The notes beneath the pieces were generated by a model. That model did not search any database, was not told the origin of the DNA, and saw only the letters and a program-made list of their open reading frames with translations. From assembly GCF_001417735.1 (NCBI RefSeq), contig NZ_BBUZ01000036.1:1-64000 (forward strand): a stretch of 64,000 bases of DNA. Direction: 5' to 3'. The stretch is from Streptomyces sp. NBRC 110028 (lineage in GTDB: Bacteria > Actinomycetota > Actinomycetes > Streptomycetales > Streptomycetaceae). Both the position numbers and the translations under genes were made by a program. Below, piece by piece: positions 17,358 through 26,282 of the stretch (the stretch's first letter is position 1; each line of letters opens with the position of its first letter).

Positions 17358-17388
17358 CGGGCCGGATGCGCACTGCGCATCCGGCCCG
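17358..17388 (+). terminator. Intrinsic terminator of the rex-hem operon
   Basis: Perfect 14-bp stem (17358-17371 with 17375-17388) and a 3-base loop, 21 bp downstream of the hemB stop codon. Confidence 0.8.
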
Positions 17389-17445
17389 ACTGCGTTTCGC
17401 CCGAGTGACATGCTGGGATTCGCGTCGGCGAAGGGGAGTGGGCTC

Positions 17446-17988
17446 ATGCGGTGGACCGTCCATGGTGAGCGGCAGATCTACAGCAACCCGTGGGTGAACC
17501 TGTGGCTCGTGGACGTCCAGCAGCCGGACGGTCATCGTTGGGAACACCATGTGGTGCGGATGCGGCACCTCGCCGTCGCCGCCGTGGTCGATGAGCAGAA
17601 GCGGGTGCTGATGATGTGGCGGCACCGGTTCGTCACCGATGCGTGGGGCTGGGAGCTGCCCATGGGCCTCATCGAGCCCGACGAAACCCCGGAGCAAGCC
17701 GCCGTCCGCGAGGTCGAGGAGGAGACCGGTTGGCGGGTGGAGGCGGTGAAGCCGCTGGTGTACGCCCAGCCCGCGAACGGCATCACCGATTCCGAACACC
17801 ACGTCTTCCGCGCCGACGGCGCCACGTACGCCGGTCCGCCGACCGAGCAGAACGAATCGGACCGCATCGAGTGGATTCCGCTCGCCGAGATCCGCGGAAT
17901 GATCGACCGCCGTGAGATCGTCAGCAGCGGCAGCCTGGTGGGCTTGTTGTACCTGCTCCTGGACGAGGCCGCCAAGGCCACCGGCTAG
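17446..17988 (+). CDS. NUDIX hydrolase (ADP-ribose pyrophosphatase-like)
   Basis: A 180-aa NUDIX enzyme. The complete Nudix box runs at residues 74-96, from GLIEPDETPE to REVEEETGW, with all three catalytic Glu present, so a Mg-dependent nucleoside-diphosphate-X hydrolase activity is likely. ATG 17446 is chosen because AAGGGGAG lies 7 bases upstream; the upstream ATG at 17410 lacks a ribosome site. It overlaps the convergent XRE-type regulator gene by four bases. Similar NUDIX genes often sit beside this regulator family in streptomycetes, which may mean a shared mobile or accessory unit (inference). Confidence 0.88.
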   Translation: MRWTVHGERQIYSNPWVNLWLVDVQQPDGHRWEHHVVRMRHLAVAAVVDEQKRVLMMWRHRFVTDAWGWELPMGLIEPDETPEQAAVREVEEETGWRVEAVKPLVYAQPANGITDSEHHVFRADGATYAGPPTEQNESDRIEWIPLAEIRGMIDRREIVSSGSLVGLLYLLLDEAAKATG

Positions 17989-19145
17989 CGCAGTGCCTCT
18001 CGCATCCGCTGCTCGAACCTGATTACTGGCGTCTCGCGGGCGTACGGGGTCAGACGGCGGTGAAACTCCTGGAGGTGCCCGGCGACCCGGGGCGAGTCGA
18101 TGGCCGCCGTCAGGTCGAGCGCGAGTGCGGCGCTGCGGCAGGCGTCATCGAGTCTGTCTTGCTGGAGCTGGGCTGTGGCGAGCCAGAACGCATGGAGGGC
18201 TCGACCGCGCTGCCGCCCGGCCGCCTCTCGCCGCAAGCCTTCCGCGATCAGGGGTTCGGCGCGTTGTGCCTCGCCGAGACGTGCGTAGGCGATGCCTGCG
18301 TCGACGATGAGCTTGGTCTCATCGAAGTAGCGGACCCAGGACGGGGCCTCGTCCTCTCGACCGCGTGCCAACTCATACGCATCGCGGGAGCGGTCGATGG
18401 CCTGGTGACACGAGGAGGCGTCGCGCAGGGAGGCATGAGCGAAGGCTTCGCGCATGTGGAGCATGGACATCACCAGCGGTTGATCACCGGCGGTTCGCGC
18501 AACGTCCTGGGCCTTGCAGGCGAGGGCGATGGCGTCCACCGCGTTGCCTTCATAGGTCGCCTGGAGACTCATGCAGGAAAGCACGTTGGCCATGAACAGG
18601 CGGTCGTTCTGCCCGTGGGAGAGGCCGAGGGCCTGGGCGAAGTAGATGCGGGCGGTGCTGTACTGGCGGGCGTCGAAGTATGCCCACCCTGCGAGGCGCG
18701 CCAGCTCGGCGGCGAGGGATCGCAGGTCTCGCTCCAGAGGGCAGTCGGCGGCGCGCATCATCTGGGTGACGTACTTGAGATGCCCCACGATGGCGGGGCG
18801 AAGTGATGCGCCGCCATGTTGATCGTCGCGCCGCCAGTAGTCCTCCACTGAGGAGCGCAACGCCGTCAGGGTGGAGCGGGTTACCTGCCCGTCAGCCAGG
18901 GCCAGGAGATCTTCAAGACGGTCGCTGGGAGCCTGGTCGGAAGGCATCGGGGAGTGCGCAGGCTCTGGCTCTCGTCCTGGGGTGCGTTCCCGTACATGGT
19001 CAGGCGAAGGGATCTCCCAGGGACGATGGGCGAGGCCCAGCATCGCACCGGGGATACGCAGCCCGTCGGCGACTCGCTCGATGACATCGATGTGCGCCAG
19101 GGTGCGGCGCCCGGCCATGATCTCGCCAACCCTGCTGGGCGTCAT
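17985..19145 (-). CDS. XRE-type regulator with TPR-like domain, frameshifted in its HTH
   Basis: A 386-aa reading frame that begins inside the DNA-binding domain: ATG 19145 gives MTPSRVGEIMAGRR, the recognition half of a helix-turn-helix. The first half (SYEWQDACRSRDFARIFR ... LCA) is in another frame at 19142-19261, and the two meet at an ATGA. Intact relatives read continuously through C-x-MTPSRVGE, so one base seems to be missing here. After the HTH come a linker and about 270 residues of helical repeats (TPR-like, FAQALGLSHGQ and similar). This family is common and multicopy in Streptomyces. It could be a pseudogene, an assembly error, or two coupled polypeptides. Confidence 0.72.
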   Translation of the reverse strand: MTPSRVGEIMAGRRTLAHIDVIERVADGLRIPGAMLGLAHRPWEIPSPDHVRERTPGREPEPAHSPMPSDQAPSDRLEDLLALADGQVTRSTLTALRSSVEDYWRRDDQHGGASLRPAIVGHLKYVTQMMRAADCPLERDLRSLAAELARLAGWAYFDARQYSTARIYFAQALGLSHGQNDRLFMANVLSCMSLQATYEGNAVDAIALACKAQDVARTAGDQPLVMSMLHMREAFAHASLRDASSCHQAIDRSRDAYELARGREDEAPSWVRYFDETKLIVDAGIAYARLGEAQRAEPLIAEGLRREAAGRQRGRALHAFWLATAQLQQDRLDDACRSAALALDLTAAIDSPRVAGHLQEFHRRLTPYARETPVIRFEQRMREALR

Positions 19146-19261
19146 GCGCAGAGTGCGGCGATACGCGAGGGGTAGATGCCTGCCTTGAGCTGGGCCAGCC
19201 GGAAGATGCGAGCGAAGTCGCGGCTCCGGCAGGCGTCCTGCCACTCGTAGCTGGTCAGCAA
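19142..19261 (-). pseudogene. Detached N-terminal segment of the XRE-type regulator
   Basis: Thirty-nine residues from a possible TTG (complement of 19259-19261) to a TGA: LLTSYEWQDACRS, then DFARIFRLAQLKAGIYPSRI and AALCA. This is the usual N-terminus of the family whose remainder lies in the next frame. The frame is open further upstream to ATG 19369, but that extension has no family support. The stop codon overlaps the downstream ATG by one-base offset, the signature expected for a single deleted base. Confidence 0.65.
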
Positions 19262-19451
19262 CGCGGGCGGAAGCCTGTGGTGAGGCTGCGGTCCAGGCAC
19301 TCGTGCCCCTCTTCCTCGTCCCACGGCTGTGGGTGGTCTGGGCAGTGAACCGTCGAGGATTTTACCCACTTTGGGTAATCACCATGGCCTGTTTCCGTAG
19401 TCACTGATCGGATGAGCTTGCCCCCTTGGAACCACGCGACGAGGGGACACG

Positions 19452-19904
19452 ATGCTCCCGATGACCACCCCCAACCCACAGCAGCCCGCCACGCGGCAAT
19501 GGAAGATGCAGTTCACGTCCACACCCAGGTGCGTCCGCCTTGCTCGAAGCCAGGTCGGCAAAGTGCTTCGTAACTGGGACTACGGAGAGGAAGACATCGA
19601 CCGGACGGTCCTCGTCTGCGGCGAGCTGGCCACCAACGCCGTGCAGCACGGCCACAAGCGCGGTCACCTCTTCGAGGTGCGCCTGACACACGAGGACACC
19701 AGTTGCCTCGTCGAGGTCTCCGACGCGGCCAGCAGTCGTCTGCCGCGTCGTACGGAGGCCGCTGAGGACGACGAGCACGGTCGTGGCCTCCAGCTTGTTG
19801 CAGCCCTGGCCAAGGAGACCGGTCATTGCCCCCGCGGCCCCATCGGTAAGACTGTCTGGGCGCGCCTTGCCCTCACTTGGGGTGAAGAAGCCGGTCGATC
19901 CTGA
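19452..19904 (+). CDS. HATPase-fold ATP-binding protein (RsbW-like anti-sigma kinase family)
   Basis: A 150-aa single-domain GHKL ATPase. The N box is GELATNAVQHG (58-68, with catalytic Glu and Asn), the G1 box VEVSDAASSRLP is near 87-98, and G2 is HGRGLQLVAAL near 109-119. GAGGGG lies 5 bases before ATG 19452. Such stand-alone domains are very numerous in Streptomyces and resemble the SpoIIAB/RsbW anti-sigma kinases, but their targets are mostly unknown. No sigma factor or anti-anti-sigma gene is adjacent. The divergent neighbour is the broken XRE-type regulator, a pairing seen repeatedly in streptomycetes, which suggests a functional couple (inference). Confidence 0.85.
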   Translation: MLPMTTPNPQQPATRQWKMQFTSTPRCVRLARSQVGKVLRNWDYGEEDIDRTVLVCGELATNAVQHGHKRGHLFEVRLTHEDTSCLVEVSDAASSRLPRRTEAAEDDEHGRGLQLVAALAKETGHCPRGPIGKTVWARLALTWGEEAGRS

Positions 19905-19966
19905 GAAGCCGGTGGCCTCCGTCGCTACGGTGGGGGCCACTGTTGCGAACACATCGGGGGAGAACC

Positions 19967-20386
19967 GTGGTGATTGAGGCTTCGCCGACCAAGATCCCCG
20001 GGTGTCTGGCTGTGATCCTCACCAGCCGCAGGGAAGTCATCCTCCAACTCCGCGACGAGAAGCCCGGGATCGGCTGGCCGGGATACTGGTCCCTTCCCGG
20101 AGGGGGACGGGAGCCGGGCGAGACGCCGATCAACACCATCCTCCGTGAACTCAAGGAGGAGACCGGTATCACGCCGGACACGATCGAGGAGGCCACGGTG
20201 GCCCCGTACGACGCTCTCAAGACTCCGCCGCATGTGTTCCTCGGCACCTGGGACGGTGAGGAGCGCGAACTCGTCCTCGGCGAAGGCCAAGAGCTACGGC
20301 TGGTCCCTCTGGCGCATCTGCCTGACAAGATGCCGCCTCATATCCGGCACTACATCCTTCAGCTCACCGCGGTGAACAGCGTGTGA
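19967..20386 (+). CDS. NUDIX hydrolase
   Basis: A 139-aa NUDIX enzyme with the box GGGREPGETP ... RELKEETGI at about 43-66. The start is one of two tandem GTG codons (19967 or 19970) behind GGGGGAG; I list the first. A Trp/Pro-rich WPGYWSLPGG motif precedes the box, as in MutT-like sanitising enzymes and dCTP or UDP-sugar pyrophosphatases. The stop overlaps the GTG of the next frame (GTGA), so the downstream YdcF-like gene was once translationally coupled to it. The substrate is unknown. Confidence 0.85.
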   Translation: MVIEASPTKIPGCLAVILTSRREVILQLRDEKPGIGWPGYWSLPGGGREPGETPINTILRELKEETGITPDTIEEATVAPYDALKTPPHVFLGTWDGEERELVLGEGQELRLVPLAHLPDKMPPHIRHYILQLTAVNSV

Positions 20387-20640
20387 TCACCGATGCGCAG
20401 TGGCGCGACGTCGAGATGATCTGGGACTACCAGCGGATGGGGCACGAGGCGCGCCCCTGCGGCGGCAGCAGTCCGACGACCGCTGGCCTCTACCCTCGCG
20501 GCGAAGCCGTGCATTTCCGCGAGCACGCTCTTGACCTCGGCGTACCCGCTGATGCGATCCTCCTTGAGCCCATGGCCGGGCACACCGAATGGGGGTGCGG
20601 CTCAGGCGCCGTGTGCGTGCCCGAGCCGCACGTACAGGAG
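20383..20640 (+). pseudogene. Remnant of a YdcF-family (DUF218) protein
   Basis: The GTG at 20383 opens with ITDAQWRDVEMIWDYQRMGHE, the usual N-terminus of streptomycete YdcF-type proteins. After RPC the sequence jumps to SSPTTAGLYPRGEAVHFRE: roughly 35-40 residues found in intact members (the nucleotide-fold GLGSHD region and FTGATS) are missing. Homology stops after LEPMAGHTEWGCG. The frame runs on to 20736 over the convergent small membrane protein gene. An in-frame internal deletion plus loss of the C-terminal half makes function very unlikely. It is coupled by GTGA to the NUDIX gene, so it is a decayed operon partner. Confidence 0.7.
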
Positions 20641-20644
20641 CAGA

Positions 20645-20866
20645 TCAGCCCTCGTCCCGGCGCTGCGGGGCGAGCTTCGCCCAGGTGGCGAACGCCGCCG
20701 CCACGGCCAGGAGGCCGAGGCCGATCCAGAGGTTGATGCGGATGCCGTCGGCCTTGGCGAGTTCGGCGGGGCCGTCGGTGAGGCCGAGGACCGTGAGGAC
20801 GGCGCCGTACAGGCCGAGGAGTGCGGCGATGAGCCAGCGGACGTCGAAGGTCTTTCCCGGGGTCAT
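20645..20866 (-). CDS. Small membrane protein of the symporter operon
   Basis: A 73-aa protein with two hydrophobic helices (about 11-29 and 47-65) and a charged C-terminus (LAPQRRDEG). ATG 20866 has GGAGAG about 8 bases upstream. An alternative ATG at 20884 overlaps the symporter stop as ATGA and would add six residues. It follows a sodium:solute symporter gene. Several SSS transporters have a short accessory membrane subunit encoded next to them, so a role in assembly or function of the transporter is a reasonable inference. No named family recognised. Confidence 0.75.
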   Translation of the reverse strand: MTPGKTFDVRWLIAALLGLYGAVLTVLGLTDGPAELAKADGIRINLWIGLGLLAVAAAFATWAKLAPQRRDEG

Positions 20867-20880
20867 GGGGCTCTCTCCGT

Positions 20881-22556
20881 TCATACGGCGACGACCAGCC
20901 AGACGCTCAGGGCCGCCGCCAGGGCCAGGATGACGCAGCCGAGGACGACCGGGGACTTCCACCAGGGCTGGCGTACGGATGCCTCGTGGGCGTCGGGGGA
21001 GTCGGGGTCGGGGAGGCCGTGGACGAGGCCGCGGAGTTCGGAGTCCGGCTTGGGCTCGGTGACGAAGGTGACGGCGACCGTGACGACGGCGTCGACGACG
21101 AAGGCGAAGAGGGCGCCGTAGAAGTTGGCCATCTGGGCGTTGACGGTGTCGTGCGGGCCGACCTCGCCGCCGGGGTAGAACCAGCCGATGTGGTAGGCGG
21201 AGAGGTGGGCGACGGCGGCCGCGGCGGTGCCGGAGAGCATGCCCCAGAAGCCCGCCCACGGGGTGACCCGCTTCCAGAACATCGCCAGCAGGAAGGTCGC
21301 GAACAGCGGGGAGTTGAAGAAGGAGAAGAGGAGCTGGATGTAGTTCTGGATGTTGTCGTACTCGGAGGCGACGAACGCCGCCGCGACGCTCACCGCGATG
21401 CCCGCGACCGTGGCGTAGCGCCCGGCCTTGAGGTAGTAGCGGTCGTCGCGGTCGCGGACCACGTACGGCTTCCAGATGTCGTAGGTGAACACGGTGTTGA
21501 AGCCGGATATGTTGGCGGCCATGCCCGCCATGAAGGCGGCGAGCAGGCCGGTGAGGGCGATGCCGAGCACCCCGGTCGGCAGGAAGCGCTGCATCATCTC
21601 CGGGATGACGTCGTTGTACGTGGGTCCGCCCGGCCGGCCGAGCCTGGGGATGATGACCAGGGCGATCATGCCGGGGACCACGGTGAACAGCGGCAGCGCC
21701 ATCTTCGGGAAGGCCGCGATGAGCGGGGTGCGGCGGGCGGCGTTGAGGTCCTTGGCGGCCAGTGAGCGCTGCACCTCGGCGAAGTTGGTGGTCCAGTAGC
21801 CGAAGGCGAGGACGAAGCCCTCGCCCATGGCGAGGCCGATCCAGTCGCCGAGCGGGTTGGTCCAGTGGCCGGGGGTGGTGCCCTGCCAGGTGTGCAGCAG
21901 GGTGGGGTCCTGGACGGCGTCCTTGAGGCCGCCGAAGCCGCCGACGGTGTGCAGCCCGATGACCACGATCGGGATCAGCCCGGCGAGGATGACGAAGAAC
22001 TGGAGCACCTCGCCGTAGATCGCGCCCGCCAGCCCGCCCAGGGTGATGTACGCGAGGACGAAGACCGCGGACAGCACGATGGACAGCCACAGCGGCCAGC
22101 CGATCAGCAGCTTGACGATCAGCGCGAGCGCGAAGAGGTTGACGCCCGCCAGCAGCATCTGGGCGACGGCGAAGACGACGCTGTTGAGCAGGTGGGTCTG
22201 GTTGTTGAAGCGGCGGCGCAGATATTCGGAGACGCTGTGCACCCGCGTCGAGTAGTAGAACGGCATCATCACGACGCCGAGGAAGACCATCGCGGGGATC
22301 GCGCCGAGCCAGTAGAAGTGCACCGCGGCGGCCCCGTACTGGGCGCCGTTGGCCGCGCCGCCGATGATCTCCAGGGCGCCGAGGTTGGCGGATATGAAGG
22401 CGAGGCCGGTGATCCAGGCGGGCATGGAGCGCCCGGCGAGGAAGAAGTCGCCGCTGGTGTGGACGGCGCGCTTGGTGGTCAGGCCGATGGCGATGATCGC
22501 GCCGAAGTAGACGGCGAGCAGGAACCAGTCGACGGCCCCGAGGTTCAGGGTGCCGG

Positions 22557-22560
<4 letters not shown>
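20881..22560 (-). CDS. Sodium:solute symporter (SSS family)
   Basis: A 559-aa membrane transporter. Many hydrophobic helices, starting at LGAVDWFLLAVYFGAIIAIG, fit the 13- to 15-helix LeuT-like SSS fold. It contains the family-type segment GGLAGAIYGEVLQFF and a GFNTVFTYDIWKPYV segment. The C-terminus carries a further helix after a hydrophilic loop. Within the operon the downstream small membrane protein and upstream kinase and epimerase point to Na+-coupled uptake of a sugar, polyol or related compound. The start overlaps the kinase stop (ATGA). Regulation probably comes from the divergent ROK regulator. Confidence 0.9.
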
Positions 22561-23201
<641 letters not shown>

Positions 23202-23233
23202 GGCGGGTCTTTCGGGGAGTCCGGGTGGGTGCT

Positions 23234-24106
23234 TCAGGCCACGGTGCGGGCGTGGGCGGCCTTGATCTGGTCGGCGATGTACGAGCGGGCGTGGGCGGCG
23301 AGGTCGGGGCCGTCCGCCCACAGGTTCCGCCAGACGGCGAGGTCGTGGGAGAGGCCGGGGGCGACGACGGCCGACGAGAAGCTCTCGAAGGTGACCGGGC
23401 CCTGGTAGCCGATGTCGGCGAGGGCGTGGAAGAAGGCAGGGAAGTCGATGGTGCCGGAGCCGAGGTAGCCGCGGTGGGACTCGCCGATGTGGACGTAACC
23501 GAGGCGGTCGCCGCAGGCGCGGACCGGGCGGGAGAAGTCCTGCTCCTCGATATTCATGTGGTACGTGTCCAGGTGGACCACGACGTTGCCCGCGCCGATC
23601 TCGTCGATCAGGTCCAGGCACTGGCGGGCGGTGTTGACGACGTTGCTCTCGTACCGGTTGACCACCTCCAGGCCGAGCGTCACCCCGAGGCCGTCCGCCT
23701 CGGCGGCCAGCCCGCGCAGCGCCTGGACGGCGTGCTCGCGCCCGCGGGCGGTGGTGGGGCGGCCGTACTTGCCGAGCGCGCTGTAGAGCACCCCGCCGAA
23801 GTAGTCGCCGCCGAGGTCGTGGGTGATGCGCAGGGCCTGGCGCAGCAGCGCCTCGCCGCGGGCCGCGGTCTCCGGGTCGTCGGAGGAGACGTCGGAGTCG
23901 AAGGAGAGGCCGCGGGAGCAGGCCACGCGCAGGCCGTGGTCGGCGAGGACCCGGCGGGTGTCCTCCACGTCCACCAGTCCGGGGTCGTGGAGGGAGATCT
24001 CGACCAGGTCGTATCCGGCCTCGCGGCTGCGGGCCGCGGCGGTCCGGGCGCCTTCGGGCGTCCAGTCGCCGGTCCACACCAGGGCGTGCACTCCGAGGTC
24101 GTTCAT
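23234..24106 (-). CDS. Sugar phosphate isomerase/epimerase (D-tagatose 3-epimerase-like)
   Basis: A 290-aa TIM-barrel enzyme of the xylose isomerase-like AP_endonuc_2 superfamily. The four metal or catalytic residues expected for ketose 3-epimerases are visible in order: Glu in LGLEVVNRYES, Asp in HLDTYHMNIEE, His in YVHIGESHRGY, and Glu in VTFESFSS. Length matches D-tagatose/D-psicose 3-epimerases. It is the first gene of the leftward operon with the kinase and symporter and probably interconverts ketoses after uptake. The specific sugar cannot be deduced. Confidence 0.87.
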   Translation of the reverse strand: MNDLGVHALVWTGDWTPEGARTAAARSREAGYDLVEISLHDPGLVDVEDTRRVLADHGLRVACSRGLSFDSDVSSDDPETAARGEALLRQALRITHDLGGDYFGGVLYSALGKYGRPTTARGREHAVQALRGLAAEADGLGVTLGLEVVNRYESNVVNTARQCLDLIDEIGAGNVVVHLDTYHMNIEEQDFSRPVRACGDRLGYVHIGESHRGYLGSGTIDFPAFFHALADIGYQGPVTFESFSSAVVAPGLSHDLAVWRNLWADGPDLAAHARSYIADQIKAAHARTVA

Positions 24107-24158
24107 CGAGGTCCTTCCGCGTCGTCACGTGAGTGATGGCGTGCGTGATGCCTGCCTG

Positions 24159-24186
24159 ATGCTACGCATCTTTTGCGTGAAGGCAA
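24159..24186 (-). promoter_or_regulatory. Putative promoter with operator for the epimerase-kinase-symporter operon
   Basis: Read on the minus strand: a -35-like TTGCCT (complement of 24181-24186), 16 bases, and a -10-like TAGCAT (complement of 24159-24164). The spacer holds the palindrome ACGCA-N5-TGCGT (24164-24178). An operator between the promoter elements, in front of the first sugar gene and facing the ROK gene, fits repression by that regulator (inference). Confidence 0.45.
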
Positions 24187-24281
24187 TACATAAGTGTGCT
24201 TGGGGTCGGTCGTAAAGGGCGGTACGGTGTGGGCGGTACCGAACACAGCGTGAACAGCGTGGACACGGAGGACAGGGCTCA

Positions 24282-25481
24282 GTGGCGGAGGCGGTCTCGG
24301 CAGGTCAGGCGCATCCAACGGGCCCAGGGGCGGTGCTGGCGCTCATCCGTGGCGGCCGGGCCACCACCCGGGCCCAGCTCATGGCCGCGACCGGACTGTC
24401 CCGGTCCACCATGGCCTCCCGGCTGGAGGCGCTGAGCGAGGCCGGTTATCTGGAGGTGTCCGGCGCGGCGGACTCCACGGGCGGCCGCCCCGCGGGCTCC
24501 TTCCGGCTGCGCCGCGACGCCGGGGTGCTGCTCGTCGCCGACATCGGCGGCAGCCATGTGCACACCGCGCTCGCCGACATGGCGTGCGAGGTCCTGGTCT
24601 CGCACCGCCGCGACCTCAGCGTGGCCGAAGGCCCGGAGACGGTGCTGGGGCAGGTCGCCGCCGACTTCCGGCGGCTGTTGAAGGAGGCGGGCGAGCCCGC
24701 CGACCGGGTGCGCGGCATCGGCATCGGGGTGCCAGGGCCGGTGGAGGCCGGTACCGGACGCGTCGTCAGCCCGCCCATCATGACCGGCTGGGACGGCTAC
24801 ACCGTGCCGGACTTCTTCCGCGGCGCCTACGCCTGCCCGGTCCTCGCCGACAAGGACACCAACCTGATGGCCCTCGGCGAACACCGCGCCAACTGGCCGG
24901 ACCGCCGCCATCTGCTCTTCGTCAAGGCGGGCACCGGCATCGGCTCCGGCCTGATCCTCGGCGGCGCGCTCCACCACGGCTCGCAGGGTGCCGCGGGCGA
25001 CATCGGCCACATCCCCGCGCCGGGCCTCGACGAGACCTCGCCGGACGCGCCGGTGTGCCGCTGCGGCAACTCCGGCTGTCTGGAGGCCCTGGCGGGCGGC
25101 TGGGCCCTGGTCCGCGACCTCACCGCCGCCGGGCACGACGTCGCCACCACCGACGACGTCGTGGCGCTCGTCCGCTCCGGCAACGGCGACGCCGTACGGC
25201 TGCTGCGGCAGGCGGGCCGACTGCTCGGCCAGGGCGTGGCCGACGCGGTCAGCCTGCTCAACCCGTCCATCCTGGTCGTCGGCGGCGGGCTCGCCCACGC
25301 CCAGGAACATCTGATCGCGGGCATCCGCGAGGTGACCTACCGGCGGTCCCTGCCGCTGGCCACGCGCGATCTGCGCGTCGTGCTGTCCCCGCTGGGGACC
25401 CGCGCGGGCGTCACGGGCGCGGCACACATGGTCGCCGACGCCCTCTTCGACCCCGCGACGGTCGACGCCCGGCTGCGTTGA
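24282..25481 (+). CDS. ROK-family transcriptional regulator
   Basis: A 399-aa NagC/XylR-type protein. The N-terminal winged helix spans about 15-65 (TTRAQLMAATGLSRSTMASRLEAL). The ROK sugar-kinase-like domain starts near 85 with VLLVADIGGSH, includes GIGIGVPGPVE near 145, and carries the zinc-binding motif CRCGNSGCLEA near 258-268. DNA-binding and ligand domains are both present, so this is a repressor rather than a sugar kinase. The start is GTG 24282. It is divergent from the epimerase-kinase-symporter operon and likely represses it until the imported sugar is bound. Confidence 0.9.
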   Translation: MAEAVSAGQAHPTGPGAVLALIRGGRATTRAQLMAATGLSRSTMASRLEALSEAGYLEVSGAADSTGGRPAGSFRLRRDAGVLLVADIGGSHVHTALADMACEVLVSHRRDLSVAEGPETVLGQVAADFRRLLKEAGEPADRVRGIGIGVPGPVEAGTGRVVSPPIMTGWDGYTVPDFFRGAYACPVLADKDTNLMALGEHRANWPDRRHLLFVKAGTGIGSGLILGGALHHGSQGAAGDIGHIPAPGLDETSPDAPVCRCGNSGCLEALAGGWALVRDLTAAGHDVATTDDVVALVRSGNGDAVRLLRQAGRLLGQGVADAVSLLNPSILVVGGGLAHAQEHLIAGIREVTYRRSLPLATRDLRVVLSPLGTRAGVTGAAHMVADALFDPATVDARLR

Positions 25482-25494
25482 CTTCCGGTCCGGC

Positions 25495-26082
25495 TCAGCG
25501 GGCGGCGGTCCAGGAGTGGGCCACGTCCAGGATCACCTTGCCGTCCGACTGGAGGACCCGGAACGGCAGCCGCGCCCGCACCCCCAGGCCGACCTGGGTG
25601 TCGCCCTCGAAGCTGGCGGCGTAGCGGGTGTCCCGGAAGGTCCGGTAGCCGGTGACGTCCACGCCCGGCAGCTGCTGCCGTGCCGTGCCCGGGTACGTGC
25701 TCCGGCCCGCCTCGTAGTCGTAGCTGGGCGCGCCCACCCGGATGTCGAGGATCGCCCCGCCGTTCACCGGGATCGGGTCCCCGGAGCCGTCCTGGTGCAG
25801 CGCGTCGACGTACCGCACGTCGAAGCGCACCCGGTCGGTGGCGGTGGCGCCCTTCACGTCGAAGACCATGCGGTCGAAGCACTCGTGCCGGCCGGTCCTG
25901 ATGTCCTCCAGCGGCTTATGGTTGCCGGAGGGTGCCGTCTTCTCGCCGCTGCCCCAGCCGGTCGCGCAGGCCGCGGCCGTGTGCGCACCGGTGGCCTGCG
26001 CCGCCTCCGCCGTTCCGGCCGTCACCGCCAGTCCGGCGCCTGCCAGCACGAGCGCCGCGAGCGAGGTTCCCGACCGTCGCAT
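25495..26082 (-). CDS. Secreted protein with AMIN-like domain
   Basis: A 195-aa exported protein. The first 28 residues form a Sec signal peptide (RRSGTSLAALVLAGAGLAV, cleavage after an Ala-rich AEAA). The mature part contains Cys39, Cys68 and a beta-rich region (DRMVFDVKG, VRFDVRYVDAL, LPFRVLQSDGKVILDVAHSW), as in AMIN-like (N-terminal of AmiC-type) domains of streptomycete extracellular proteins. No catalytic motif is evident, and cell-wall association is only inferred. It is convergent with the ROK gene, with a gap of 13 bp between stop codons. Confidence 0.75.
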   Translation of the reverse strand: MRRSGTSLAALVLAGAGLAVTAGTAEAAQATGAHTAAACATGWGSGEKTAPSGNHKPLEDIRTGRHECFDRMVFDVKGATATDRVRFDVRYVDALHQDGSGDPIPVNGGAILDIRVGAPSYDYEAGRSTYPGTARQQLPGVDVTGYRTFRDTRYAASFEGDTQVGLGVRARLPFRVLQSDGKVILDVAHSWTAAR

Positions 26083-26282
26083 GTCCTACCCCCACGTGTT
26101 TCGATTGACGGATGATGCATGAGGTTTGACGGTCCGTGGGGGCCGGAGGTTGTCCCCAATCGGGGAATCTGTCGCAAACGGGACGGTCGGGTCTGTCACG
26201 CCCTACGGGTGGGGGTATCCGCAGCGCCCACCGGCCGGGTGACCGGATGGGCACGCGCGTCCGGTTCGGACAGGCTCGCCGC

